From positions 1 to 5,493 of the forward strand of contig JAKASH010000262.1 in the NCBI GenBank assembly GCA_021828225.1: a stretch of 5,493 nucleotides of DNA, written 5' to 3'. Shown here in pieces: positions 1 to 5,493 of the stretch (the stretch's first letter is position 1; the number at the start of each line of letters is the position of its first letter). Made by a program: the position numbers and the translations under genes. This stretch comes from Acidobacteriota bacterium (lineage in GTDB: Bacteria; Acidobacteriota; Terriglobia; UBA7540). The notes under the pieces are model-generated. The model did no database searches. It was given only the letters and a program-made list of their open reading frames with translations, and had not been told where the DNA came from.

Positions 1-4
1 ATAG

Positions 5-751
5 CCTGAGGCTATTCCCAAGATTTACGGTGACCAGGTGTGGATCCCTCATGCAGTTGAAGTCGACGGGCAGATTATTACCGTTTATGATTCGCACCTG
101 CATGGACGCCTCGAGGAAACGGAAGAGGCGATGGGAGACCACGACAGGCGATGGGCTCTCTGCCGGCGGCCTCGGGTCGTAGTCGGAGGCGAACTGACTC
201 TTGAGATGCTCGACTTGCAGATGAATCCTCTCACTAAATTTTACTCCGCGCCGTTACAAATGAAAGCCAACAACGGAGTTCTGGTTGTTGATGACTTCGG
301 CCGCCAGAGAATGCGCCCCGAAGATATGCTCAACCGCTGGATTGTTCCACTCGATCGAAGAATCGACTTCCTCAATCTTGCCGGAGGGAAGCAAATCGAG
401 ATCCCCTTTGACCTCTTCGTTGCTTTCGCCACGAACCTTGATCCCAGATCACTGGCCGATGAGGCTTTCCTGCGAAGAATTCAAACGAAGATCAAAGTGG
501 ATTATGTACCTGCCGGCCAATTTCACGAAATCTTCCGCCGCGTGTGCGATGAGTACAAACTCGTTTATGACGCGACGGTGGTGGATGGAGTGTTAAGCCT
601 GTTGGCGGCGCTTCAACAACCGCTGCGTGCCTGTTATCCTCGTGATATTGTCCAGCATATCTGCTGGGCCGCCCGCTATCAGGGGGTCGAACCCCATCTT
701 GATGGTCCGTCGGTGCGGCAAGCCTGCCGTAATTACTTCCTGGAGTCTTAG
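5..751 (+). CDS. AAA+ family ATPase, 3' part only (5' end missing, probable frameshift at the edge)
   Basis: This is the C-terminal part of a AAA+ ATPase of unknown cellular role; I recognise the fold but no named gene. Numbering residues from the GTG at 38, a Walker B-like strand VLVVDD lies at 81-86 (Asp-Asp rather than the usual Asp-Glu), a sensor-1 type Asn at 133 in ATNLDP, and a probable arginine finger in FLRRI at 144-148. A helical C-terminal lid follows, with a YPRD segment near 200-203 that could be sensor 2. The Walker A loop is absent, so the GTG at 38 is not the true start; homologous-looking sequence (EAIPKIYGDQ) extends back to position 8. A TAG at 2-4 stops this frame, but removing one base near position 7 would join it to frame 1 (reading IAEAIPK), so a frameshift is likely. 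The gene converges on hemL with 16 bases between the stops. The ATPase fold is secure; the function is unknown. Confidence 0.8.
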   Translation, partial: PEAIPKIYGDQVWIPHAVEVDGQIITVYDSHLHGRLEETEEAMGDHDRRWALCRRPRVVVGGELTLEMLDLQMNPLTKFYSAPLQMKANNGVLVVDDFGRQRMRPEDMLNRWIVPLDRRIDFLNLAGGKQIEIPFDLFVAFATNLDPRSLADEAFLRRIQTKIKVDYVPAGQFHEIFRRVCDEYKLVYDATVVDGVLSLLAALQQPLRACYPRDIVQHICWAARYQGVEPHLDGPSVRQACRNYFLES

Positions 752-758
752 TTTCAGC

Positions 759-777
759 AGAGAACCGTCAGTTCTCT
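759..777. other. Perfect 7-bp hairpin at the convergent gene junction
   Basis: AGAGAAC at 759-765 pairs perfectly with GTTCTCT at 771-777 around the loop CGTCA. The hemL stop codon (complement of 768-770) sits in the loop, and the hairpin starts 8 bases after the ATPase stop. Its position between two converging genes suggests a bidirectional transcription stop or an mRNA 3'-end structure. However, the stem has only three GC pairs and neither strand has a T-run after it, so it does not meet the intrinsic terminator pattern. The function is inferred from position only. Confidence 0.35.
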
Positions 778-2060
778 TCCCTGATTTCACGAAGGCTTTC
801 CCCGGCTGAGCGAATGGCCCGCTCAATGTCTTCCTCTGTGTGTACCGTCGAGAGAAAAATCGTTTCGAACTGTGACGGCGGGAAATAAATCCCCCGATTG
901 AGTAACCCCCGGAAAAATCGACCGAATAGCCTGATGTCCGACTTCTTCGCGGAAGCATAGTCTGTAACGGGACCTGTATTGAAGAACGCGGTCAGCATTG
1001 AACCCATCCGATTTACGGTGAGAGGAACTCCGGCTTGCTTCGCCTGTTCAAAAATACCACTGGCCAATCTTTGACCCGACTGTTCCAGACGCTCGTACGT
1101 CCCCGGGCGACGAAGAACTTCTAGAGTCTTTAACCCCGCTGCAACGGCCAGAGGATTCCCTGAAAGGGTTCCGGCCTGGTAAACCGGCCCGCTGGGAGCG
1201 ACCAGATTCATCAGCGAAGCCTTTCCGCCATAGGCACCGACCGGCAACCCTCCCCCAATCACTTTGCCAAGAGTTGTCAGGTCTGCGTGAATTCCATAAA
1301 GCTGCTGCGCACCACCGTAGGCCAACCGGAAGCCCGTAATGACCTCATCGAAAATCAGAACGGTTCCCTGCTCCTGTGTCAGTGCGCGAAGGCGTTCGAG
1401 AAAACCGGGATTCGGCGGAACGACCCCCATGTTGCCTACCACCGGTTCGATCAGTGCTGCGGCGAACTGATTGCGGTGAGCCTGGAATGCCCTATCAAGA
1501 GCTTCGAAGTCATTGAAGGGGATCGTGATTGTCAGCTCTGCCAATGCCTGAGGAACCCCGGGGCTGTCCGGCAAGCCAAGAGTTGCAACACCGGACCCGG
1601 CTTTAACTAGCAGGCTGTCTGAGTGGCCGTGATAGCACCCTTCAAACTTAAGGATCTTGTCACGTCCTGTGGCCGCACGTGCCAGCCGAAGGGCCGAGAG
1701 CGTGGCTTCTGTTCCGGAATTTACCAGGCGCACGCGCTCGATGGAGGGAAACGCCTTGATAATCTGCTCTGCCAAAGCCACCTCACCCGGGGTCGAAGCC
1801 CCAAAGCTGGTTCCTGTTTCCAACACGGCAGCCAGAGCCGCCATCACCTCCGGGTGACAGTGGCCAAGAATCAAAGGGCCCCAGGAAAGAACAAAGTCCA
1901 GATACTCGTTGCCATCGACGTCCGTCACATGAGCGCCTCGGCCGCTGGCCACAAAGACCGGCGTGCCACCCACGGCACGGAATGCTCGCACCGGTGAGTT
2001 CACTCCGCCGGGCATCAGTTCTACAGCTTTACGGAAGAGTTCTTCTGATTTCTTATGCAC
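768..2060 (-). CDS. hemL: Glutamate-1-semialdehyde 2,1-aminomutase
   Basis: HemL is a cytoplasmic PLP enzyme that converts glutamate-1-semialdehyde to 5-aminolevulinate, the last step of the C5 route to heme and other tetrapyrroles. The product is 430 aa, the normal family length, and appears intact. Visible marks of this class III aminotransferase-fold family are the N-terminal MPGGVNSPVR at 16-25, SGTEAT at 115-120 (cofactor phosphate site), YHGHSD at 143-148, FDEVITGFR at 237-245, the PLP Schiff-base lysine K266 in TLGKVIGGGLPVG, and GTLSGNPLA at 297-305. The start is GTG at 2060: the upstream frame closes at a TAA with no other ATG, GTG or TTG between, and AGGA lies 7 bases ahead. The gene is on the same strand as the upstream reductase but separated from it by a 188-base gap holding a palindromic repeat, so its leader may be structured. 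hemA is not in the window. The identification is firm. Confidence 0.97.
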   Translation of the reverse strand: MHKKSEELFRKAVELMPGGVNSPVRAFRAVGGTPVFVASGRGAHVTDVDGNEYLDFVLSWGPLILGHCHPEVMAALAAVLETGTSFGASTPGEVALAEQIIKAFPSIERVRLVNSGTEATLSALRLARAATGRDKILKFEGCYHGHSDSLLVKAGSGVATLGLPDSPGVPQALAELTITIPFNDFEALDRAFQAHRNQFAAALIEPVVGNMGVVPPNPGFLERLRALTQEQGTVLIFDEVITGFRLAYGGAQQLYGIHADLTTLGKVIGGGLPVGAYGGKASLMNLVAPSGPVYQAGTLSGNPLAVAAGLKTLEVLRRPGTYERLEQSGQRLASGIFEQAKQAGVPLTVNRMGSMLTAFFNTGPVTDYASAKKSDIRLFGRFFRGLLNRGIYFPPSQFETIFLSTVHTEEDIERAIRSAGESLREIREEN

Positions 2061-2067
2061 AGAACCA

Positions 2068-2071
2068 TCCT
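2068..2071 (-). promoter_or_regulatory. Ribosome binding site of hemL (AGGA)
   Basis: On the minus strand AGGA lies 7 bases before the GTG at 2060. It supports this non-ATG start, because the upstream in-frame stretch back to the TAA offers no other initiation codon. Confidence 0.6.
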
Positions 2072-2092
2072 GACCAGAATTTTCGAATTGCC

Positions 2093-2242
2093 TTTAGCAG
2101 GTTGCTAAAAGGCTCGCACGACCTGTTATTCCGAGGAGCCGCAGGCGACGAGGAATCTCGTAAGTACTCTGATTTCAAAGCGGGATTCCTCGCTACGCTC
2201 GGAATGACACGGTGCCAAGACGTTTTTTAGCATCCTGCTAGA
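2093..2242. repeat. Nested palindromic intergenic repeat, MITE-like, about 150 bases
   Basis: Two layers of inverted repeat are visible. The outer pair is 2093-2110 against 2225-2242, matching at 16 of 18 positions. Each outer arm is also a small hairpin by itself: TTTAGCA-GGT-TGCTAAA at 2093-2109, and TAGCA-TCC-TGCTA at 2228-2240. The inner pair has TGTTATTCCGAG (2124-2135) matching the complement of 2198-2209 at 11 of 12 positions, and CGAGGAATC (2149-2157) matching the complement of 2184-2192 exactly. The two inner stem segments are separated by 13 bases on the left side and 5 on the right, with a 26-base loop at 2158-2183. No convincing coding sequence lies inside. The motif ATTCCGAG...CGAGGAAT resembles repeats I recall as scattered through acidobacterial and related genomes; this is recollection, not a search result. 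It fills most of the gap between the reductase and hemL, ending 32 bases from the hemL start. Confidence 0.8.
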
Positions 2243-2248
2243 TCTGCC

Positions 2249-3463
2249 TCACGGCTTCCCTGCAGGCTGAATTCCCATGCTTTCCCGCAGAGTCTGAGTT
2301 GCAATCTCCCAAATGGACTTCGGCAGGCTGCGGTAAAGACGGCTCCGAAGTCCACGATAGGCCTGGTTACCTTCAATCAAGTCCTGAAAAAGATTCAAGA
2401 AAGTTTTGCTCCGGTTGCAGAACTGGATCATGCGGGTCGTAACACCTGCTCCCAGAAATTTGCCGCAATAGAACTTTTGGCACATCCTCGCACCCAGCAT
2501 CAGCTTGGCGCCAAACTCATTCCAAACCGTTTGGGTGTAAGAGGAGCCGCTCAGGATCGATTCAGCAAGCAGTTCACCTGACCGCAGGCCAAAGTACAGG
2601 CCTTCCCCTGTAATCGGGTCTACGAGGCCGGAGACATCACCCACGAGCGCCCAGCCGGCGCCCTCCAGCCGAATGCCGGACCAACTGTCAACCTCCAGTG
2701 AAGGAAGCAGGTGGCTGAACACCGGAGCTGGATCTCTTGAATATCCAAAGCGAGCCATGAACCCGAATAGTTTCTGCTGGAGATCCACCATCATGGATTG
2801 TCCCACTTTGCCGCATATTCCCACCGAGAGATGATCTGACCGCGGAAAGGACCAGGCATAACCCTCAAAATCCTCGAAAAATTCAATCCGTAGAGTGTCC
2901 TCCCGCGCCGGGACGAAATATCCGAACGTCAGCATGAAGTCCTGAGCTTTGAGAGCACCCGCCAATTGATCCCGCAGGCGGCTGCGAGCTCCTGCCGCAA
3001 GAATCAGGTAATCAGCCTCGCGGGTCCCTGTCCGGCCCTTAAGGCGCCATTGCTCGCCCACGCGAGCCACGCTGGTGATCCGGTCTTCAACAACCTCGGC
3101 TCCGGCTTGCTCGGCTCTTTGCAGAAGGAAATGGTTCAGTTCCCGCCTTGAGTATATCGCCAAGGGCTGGCGGAGGTTGAGGCACACTCTGACATCGCCA
3201 GGCGCCCAAAGCTCCATTTTCCATACAGGATTCCCCAACCCTTCGGCACTGAACAGAAACGGGTACTCTTTGAGCGCCTTGTGACTTAACCCACCGCCAC
3301 AAGGCTTCTCCCAGCCGAGCTTTTCTTCAAAGACGACAACACGCGAGGGATTCTGACCGCTATTCGAACGGGCATAGCCTCGCATGAGCCGCTCAGCGGT
3401 CATCGAGCCGGCGGGCCCGCCGCCAACGATAGCAATCGTTCTCAAAGCTTGGGAGCCTTTCAT
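2249..3463 (-). CDS. FAD-dependent oxidoreductase, geranylgeranyl reductase family
   Basis: This is a 404-aa flavoprotein of the geranylgeranyl reductase family (ChlP/BchP and lipid- or quinone-saturating relatives), which reduce isoprenoid double bonds with FAD and a reduced donor. An N-terminal Rossmann FAD site IVGGGPAGS lies at 12-20, the family motif KPCGGGL at 53-59, an ILAAGARS segment at 154-161, the substrate-domain signature GYAWSFPR near 201-208, and the second FAD motif GDVSGLVDPITGEG at 275-288. There is no signal peptide. A long insertion (about residues 29-41, ARSNSGQNPSRVV) lies between the dinucleotide motif and the second beta strand. The ATG at 3463 is the only standard start between the upstream in-frame TAG and the FAD motif; no clear Shine-Dalgarno sequence precedes it. 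It is divergent from rfaE2 and upstream of hemL on the same strand. The family is secure, but the substrate (chlorophyll tail, menaquinone, lipid or other) cannot be told from sequence. Confidence 0.88.
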   Translation of the reverse strand: MKGSQALRTIAIVGGGPAGSMTAERLMRGYARSNSGQNPSRVVVFEEKLGWEKPCGGGLSHKALKEYPFLFSAEGLGNPVWKMELWAPGDVRVCLNLRQPLAIYSRRELNHFLLQRAEQAGAEVVEDRITSVARVGEQWRLKGRTGTREADYLILAAGARSRLRDQLAGALKAQDFMLTFGYFVPAREDTLRIEFFEDFEGYAWSFPRSDHLSVGICGKVGQSMMVDLQQKLFGFMARFGYSRDPAPVFSHLLPSLEVDSWSGIRLEGAGWALVGDVSGLVDPITGEGLYFGLRSGELLAESILSGSSYTQTVWNEFGAKLMLGARMCQKFYCGKFLGAGVTTRMIQFCNRSKTFLNLFQDLIEGNQAYRGLRSRLYRSLPKSIWEIATQTLRESMGIQPAGKP

Positions 3464-3543
3464 GCGAGAAATCAGAATATCATGGGATTTTGCGGAGCGT
3501 AAGCGCCTCGGCTCGTAGTGGCCAGGAACATCAATTCCCTACA

Positions 3544-3552
3544 TGCTAAAAT
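3544..3552 (+). promoter_or_regulatory. Possible extended -10 promoter element for rfaE2-mfd
   Basis: TGCTAAAAT reads as an extended -10 element (TGn followed by TAAAAT, one mismatch from TATAAT). No good -35 hexamer is seen 16-18 bases upstream, which extended -10 promoters can tolerate. Transcription would begin about 7 bases downstream, at or next to the GTG at 3559, implying a leaderless or nearly leaderless message. This agrees with the lack of a Shine-Dalgarno sequence there. It is a motif reading only. Confidence 0.35.
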
Positions 3553-3558
3553 AACTCT

Positions 3559-4068
3559 GTGAACTCTAAGAGAGCAGAGTGGCGGCTTGCACTGTCGAAA
3601 ATTCTCCCGCTGAAAGACGCGTACTGGGTTATCGAAGACCATAAGGCTCATGGTGCGCGCGTCGTTTTTACGAACGGCTGTTTTGACCTGTTGCATCCGG
3701 GCCACACAAGGTATCTGGCTGAAGCCAGGGAGCTCGGTGACGTGCTGATCGTAGCCATCAACAGCGACCGGGGTGTTCGGGCTCTCAAGGGTGAAGGGCG
3801 GCCGATATTCCCGCAGGAAGAGCGTGCCGAAATCCTGGCAGCACTTGAGGCCGTTGATTATGTGACTATTTTCGACGAGCCCACGCCCCAGTCCATTATT
3901 GCTCGCATGCTGCCCGACATCCTGGTGAAAGGGGCTGGGTGGCGACCGGATGAAATTGTAGGGCGCGCCGAGGTTGAAGCAGCAGGAGGTCGCGTTGTCT
4001 CGATGCCGGCGGTTGTCGGGTTTTCGACTACAGCGATCGTCGATGCTGCACACAAGATCTATGGCTAA
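3559..4068 (+). CDS. rfaE2: D-glycero-beta-D-manno-heptose 1-phosphate adenylyltransferase, stand-alone (RfaE2 / HldE C-terminal domain)
   Basis: This cytidylyltransferase-fold enzyme transfers AMP from ATP to heptose 1-phosphate, giving the ADP-heptose precursor of the LPS inner core. The 169-aa product is the nucleotidyltransferase domain alone. [12 protein letters not shown] at 38-49 contains the nucleotide-binding HxGH (46-49). [14 protein letters not shown] at 80-93, [12 protein letters not shown] at 99-110, [10 protein letters not shown] at 119-128 and GFSTTAIV at 154-161 follow the RfaE2 pattern rather than FAD synthetase or glycerol-3-phosphate cytidylyltransferase. Homologues usually have Asp where residue 127 is Gly. 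The kinase half (RfaE1) is not fused and not in the window. The start is GTG at 3559: an in-frame TAA lies at 3547-3549 and no other usual start occurs before the HxGH motif. No Shine-Dalgarno sequence is evident. mfd follows 15 bases after the stop, suggesting co-transcription. Confidence 0.92.
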   Translation: MNSKRAEWRLALSKILPLKDAYWVIEDHKAHGARVVFTNGCFDLLHPGHTRYLAEARELGDVLIVAINSDRGVRALKGEGRPIFPQEERAEILAALEAVDYVTIFDEPTPQSIIARMLPDILVKGAGWRPDEIVGRAEVEAAGGRVVSMPAVVGFSTTAIVDAAHKIYG

Positions 4069-4083
4069 GAGCCCTCAGCTTTA

Positions 4084-5493
4084 ATGTCCTCCATTCGATC
4101 ATTACTTCAACCGATTCTCGAACATCCCGCGTTCCGGGCTGTACGCGGGAGTACGGAAGCACCGCCATCCGAAGTTGCGGGTGGAATCTCCATTTCCGGC
4201 TTGACCCGCCCGGGCAAGGCAATCGCTGCGGCGGTTCTCGCCCATCAACTGGCAAGACCTATCGTCGTGCTTACAGCAGATAGCGATGCGGCGGAGGCGT
4301 TGTCCTTGACGGCCTCCACCGTCCTCGATTGGCTCGAATCCGGCGGAGGCAATGCCGCAATCTCTCTTGCCCCATTCGATTGTTCACCCTACGAAGCTCG
4401 CTCCCCGCACCCCGACATCCTGGAGCGGCGTGCGGTAACCTTGTGGCGAGTCGCCTGCGGCCGGGCACGAGTGCTCTGTGTACCACTGCCGGCTGCGTTG
4501 ATGCGCTACCGCACCATCCCCTTCTATCGCGCGCTTGCTCTCGAGTTGAAGGCGGGAGACGAGTTAGCGCCGGAAGACCTTGCCGAACACTTGCTTAAAG
4601 TCGGTTACGAACGCGCCGAACCGGTCTCCGCTGTGGGACAGTTTTCAACCCGCGGGGGCATTCTGGATGTTTTCCCGCCTGAGACCGCCTGGCCCACTCG
4701 CATTGAATTCTTCGGAGATTCGATTGAGTCGCTGCGCGAGTTTGATCCGGCCAGCCAGCGGTCAAGACAAGACACCTCGAACATTCTGATCCTTCCGCTG
4801 ACCGAAGCAGCAACTTCGAAGGATTTCTTCCATCAGCTTGCCGATGTGCTGTTAAGGCAAAATCCGGACGGTCAGAAAGAGCGACTGAACACGAACTGGG
4901 CCGATTTCTATTCAAGACCTTTTCCTGGCTGGGAGTTCTATGTACCGCTCGTGGAAGCTTATCCCAACACCTTGTTTTCACTCCTGGAGCGCCCGGTGAT
5001 TGTCTGGGATGAACCTGGCGACCGCCGAACGCAGTTGCAGGAGGTTATCGAAAACCAGCAAGCCGGGTTTGACGCGGTCAGAGACGTAATCCCGCAGCCG
5101 CCCCAGCCTCGCGACCTGTTCCTGACAGAGGAGGAATTTTGGAAGTCGATTGCAGGCATTCCAGCCATTTCGTTCAGTGAACTCGCTATCGAAGGAAGGA
5201 CGGACACCCATAAATCTCCCGTGGAACTCCCGGATTCTGGTCCTCGATTTTTTCTGAACACCCAGCCCGTGCCCCAATACCGAGGTTCGCTCAAGGTCAT
5301 GGCAGAGCACCTTCGGGCACAGGTCGAGAATGGAGAGAAAGCCGTACTGGTCGTTCCGACCGCAGCAAAGGCCGACCGATTGCGCGAGATCTTTTCCGAC
5401 TACCAGATTCCATTTGAAAACGTCTCCTGGCCAAAAGCCGGCAGGATGAGCGAGCCGGAGACCCCCACGCAAGCGATCGAAGATGAGATCGGA
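4084..5493 (+). CDS. mfd: Transcription-repair coupling factor, N-terminal 470 residues (runs off the right edge)
   Basis: Mfd removes RNA polymerase stalled at DNA lesions and recruits UvrA for nucleotide excision repair in the cytoplasm. The frame from the ATG at 4084 is open for 470 codons to the window end with no stop; full-length Mfd is usually about 1,100-1,200 aa, so well over half is missing. What is seen is the UvrB-like N-terminal module. SGLTRPGKA at 38-46 sits where UvrB has its Walker A loop but lacks the GKT ending, as expected for Mfd's inactive first domain. SPYEARSPHPDI (101-112) is a typical Mfd segment, and QFSTRGGILDVFPP (186-199), RIEFFGDSIESLREFDP (206-222) is the UvrB-homology core that leads to the UvrA-binding region. 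Residues about 400-445 look like the following D3 region. The RNA-polymerase-interacting and helicase domains are not reached. The gap after rfaE2 is 15 bases with no strong Shine-Dalgarno, so translational coupling is possible. Confidence is high. Confidence 0.94.
   Translation, partial: MSSIRSLLQPILEHPAFRAVRGSTEAPPSEVAGGISISGLTRPGKAIAAAVLAHQLARPIVVLTADSDAAEALSLTASTVLDWLESGGGNAAISLAPFDCSPYEARSPHPDILERRAVTLWRVACGRARVLCVPLPAALMRYRTIPFYRALALELKAGDELAPEDLAEHLLKVGYERAEPVSAVGQFSTRGGILDVFPPETAWPTRIEFFGDSIESLREFDPASQRSRQDTSNILILPLTEAATSKDFFHQLADVLLRQNPDGQKERLNTNWADFYSRPFPGWEFYVPLVEAYPNTLFSLLERPVIVWDEPGDRRTQLQEVIENQQAGFDAVRDVIPQPPQPRDLFLTEEEFWKSIAGIPAISFSELAIEGRTDTHKSPVELPDSGPRFFLNTQPVPQYRGSLKVMAEHLRAQVENGEKAVLVVPTAAKADRLREIFSDYQIPFENVSWPKAGRMSEPETPTQAIEDEIG

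Noticed and set aside
593..958. 121-codon minus-strand open frame across the ATPase-hemL junction
   Set aside because: It overlaps the 3' ends of two well-supported genes in other frames, and its arginine- and serine-rich translation looks like a shadow frame.
1287..1997. Plus-strand open frames inside hemL (1287-1610, 1623-1997, 1657-1857)
   Set aside because: They are antisense to an intact hemL with all catalytic motifs, and no protein family was recognised.
1982..2230. 82-codon plus-strand open frame spanning the hemL 5' end and the repeat
   Set aside because: Its translation is simply the antisense of hemL followed by the palindromic repeat; no ribosome binding site or domain supports it.
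2223..2240. T-run plus hairpin (TTTTTT followed by TAGCA-TCC-TGCTA) as an intrinsic terminator of the reductase gene
   Set aside because: On the minus strand, where the reductase is transcribed, the hairpin is followed by an A-run, not a T-run; on the plus strand the T-run precedes the hairpin. The orientation is wrong for both strands.
3472..4053. 193-codon open frame on the minus strand opposite rfaE2
   Set aside because: It lies antisense to a gene with clear RfaE2 motifs, its translation shows no recognisable domain, and it is rich in residues typical of the complement of a coding frame.
4329..4789. Short plus-strand open frames at 4329-4598 and 4580-4789
   Set aside because: These are out-of-frame readings within mfd with no plausible domains; the mfd frame (4084 onward) explains this stretch.
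4978..5472. 164-codon and overlapping 113-codon (4959-5300) open frames on the minus strand
   Set aside because: Both are antisense to the uninterrupted mfd frame, which carries convincing Mfd sequence upstream and continues to the window end.
1..5493. CRISPR array, tRNA, rRNA, transposase or defence system
   Set aside because: No regularly spaced direct repeats, tRNA cloverleaf, rRNA segment or transposase-like protein was seen; nearly all the sequence is accounted for by five ordinary genes.

Overview
The window holds five protein-coding genes of ordinary bacterial type and one structured repeat. Every coding region looks bacterial: Shine-Dalgarno-type or GTG starts, a C5-pathway heme gene, an LPS-heptose gene and a transcription-repair coupling factor. 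The heptose gene points to a Gram-negative envelope. The gene set, the moderately high GC and the style of the intergenic palindrome (an ATTCCGAG...CGAGGAAT repeat) remind me of Acidobacteriota. That assignment is inference from memory of similar genomes and was not tested.

Layout, left to right: (1) 1-751, plus strand, the 3' part of an AAA+ ATPase whose Walker A region lies off the left edge; the reading frame appears broken by one extra base at about position 7. (2) 768-2060, minus strand, hemL, complete, convergent with the ATPase across a 16-base gap that contains part of a perfect 7-bp hairpin. (3) 2061-2248, a 188-base gap filled mostly by a nested palindromic repeat of about 150 bases. 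(4) 2249-3463, minus strand, a complete FAD-dependent geranylgeranyl-reductase-family oxidoreductase. (5) 3464-3558, a 95-base divergent promoter region. (6) 3559-4068, plus strand, a stand-alone RfaE2-type heptose-1-phosphate adenylyltransferase. (7) 4084-5493, plus strand, the first 470 codons of mfd, which runs off the right edge without a stop.

Two transcription units diverge from about 3510. Leftward, the reductase may be read through into hemL; if so, the palindrome would lie in the RNA between them and just ahead of the hemL ribosome binding site. Rightward, rfaE2 and mfd are 15 bases apart and are probably co-transcribed. HemL makes 5-aminolevulinate for tetrapyrroles, and the reductase family saturates isoprenoid chains (chlorophyll tails, quinones or lipids), so a shared tetrapyrrole or respiratory-cofactor theme is possible but not shown.

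I found no clear novel system. The items most worth a second look are the probable frameshift at the left edge, the nested palindrome, and a possible leaderless extended -10 promoter at the rfaE2 start.
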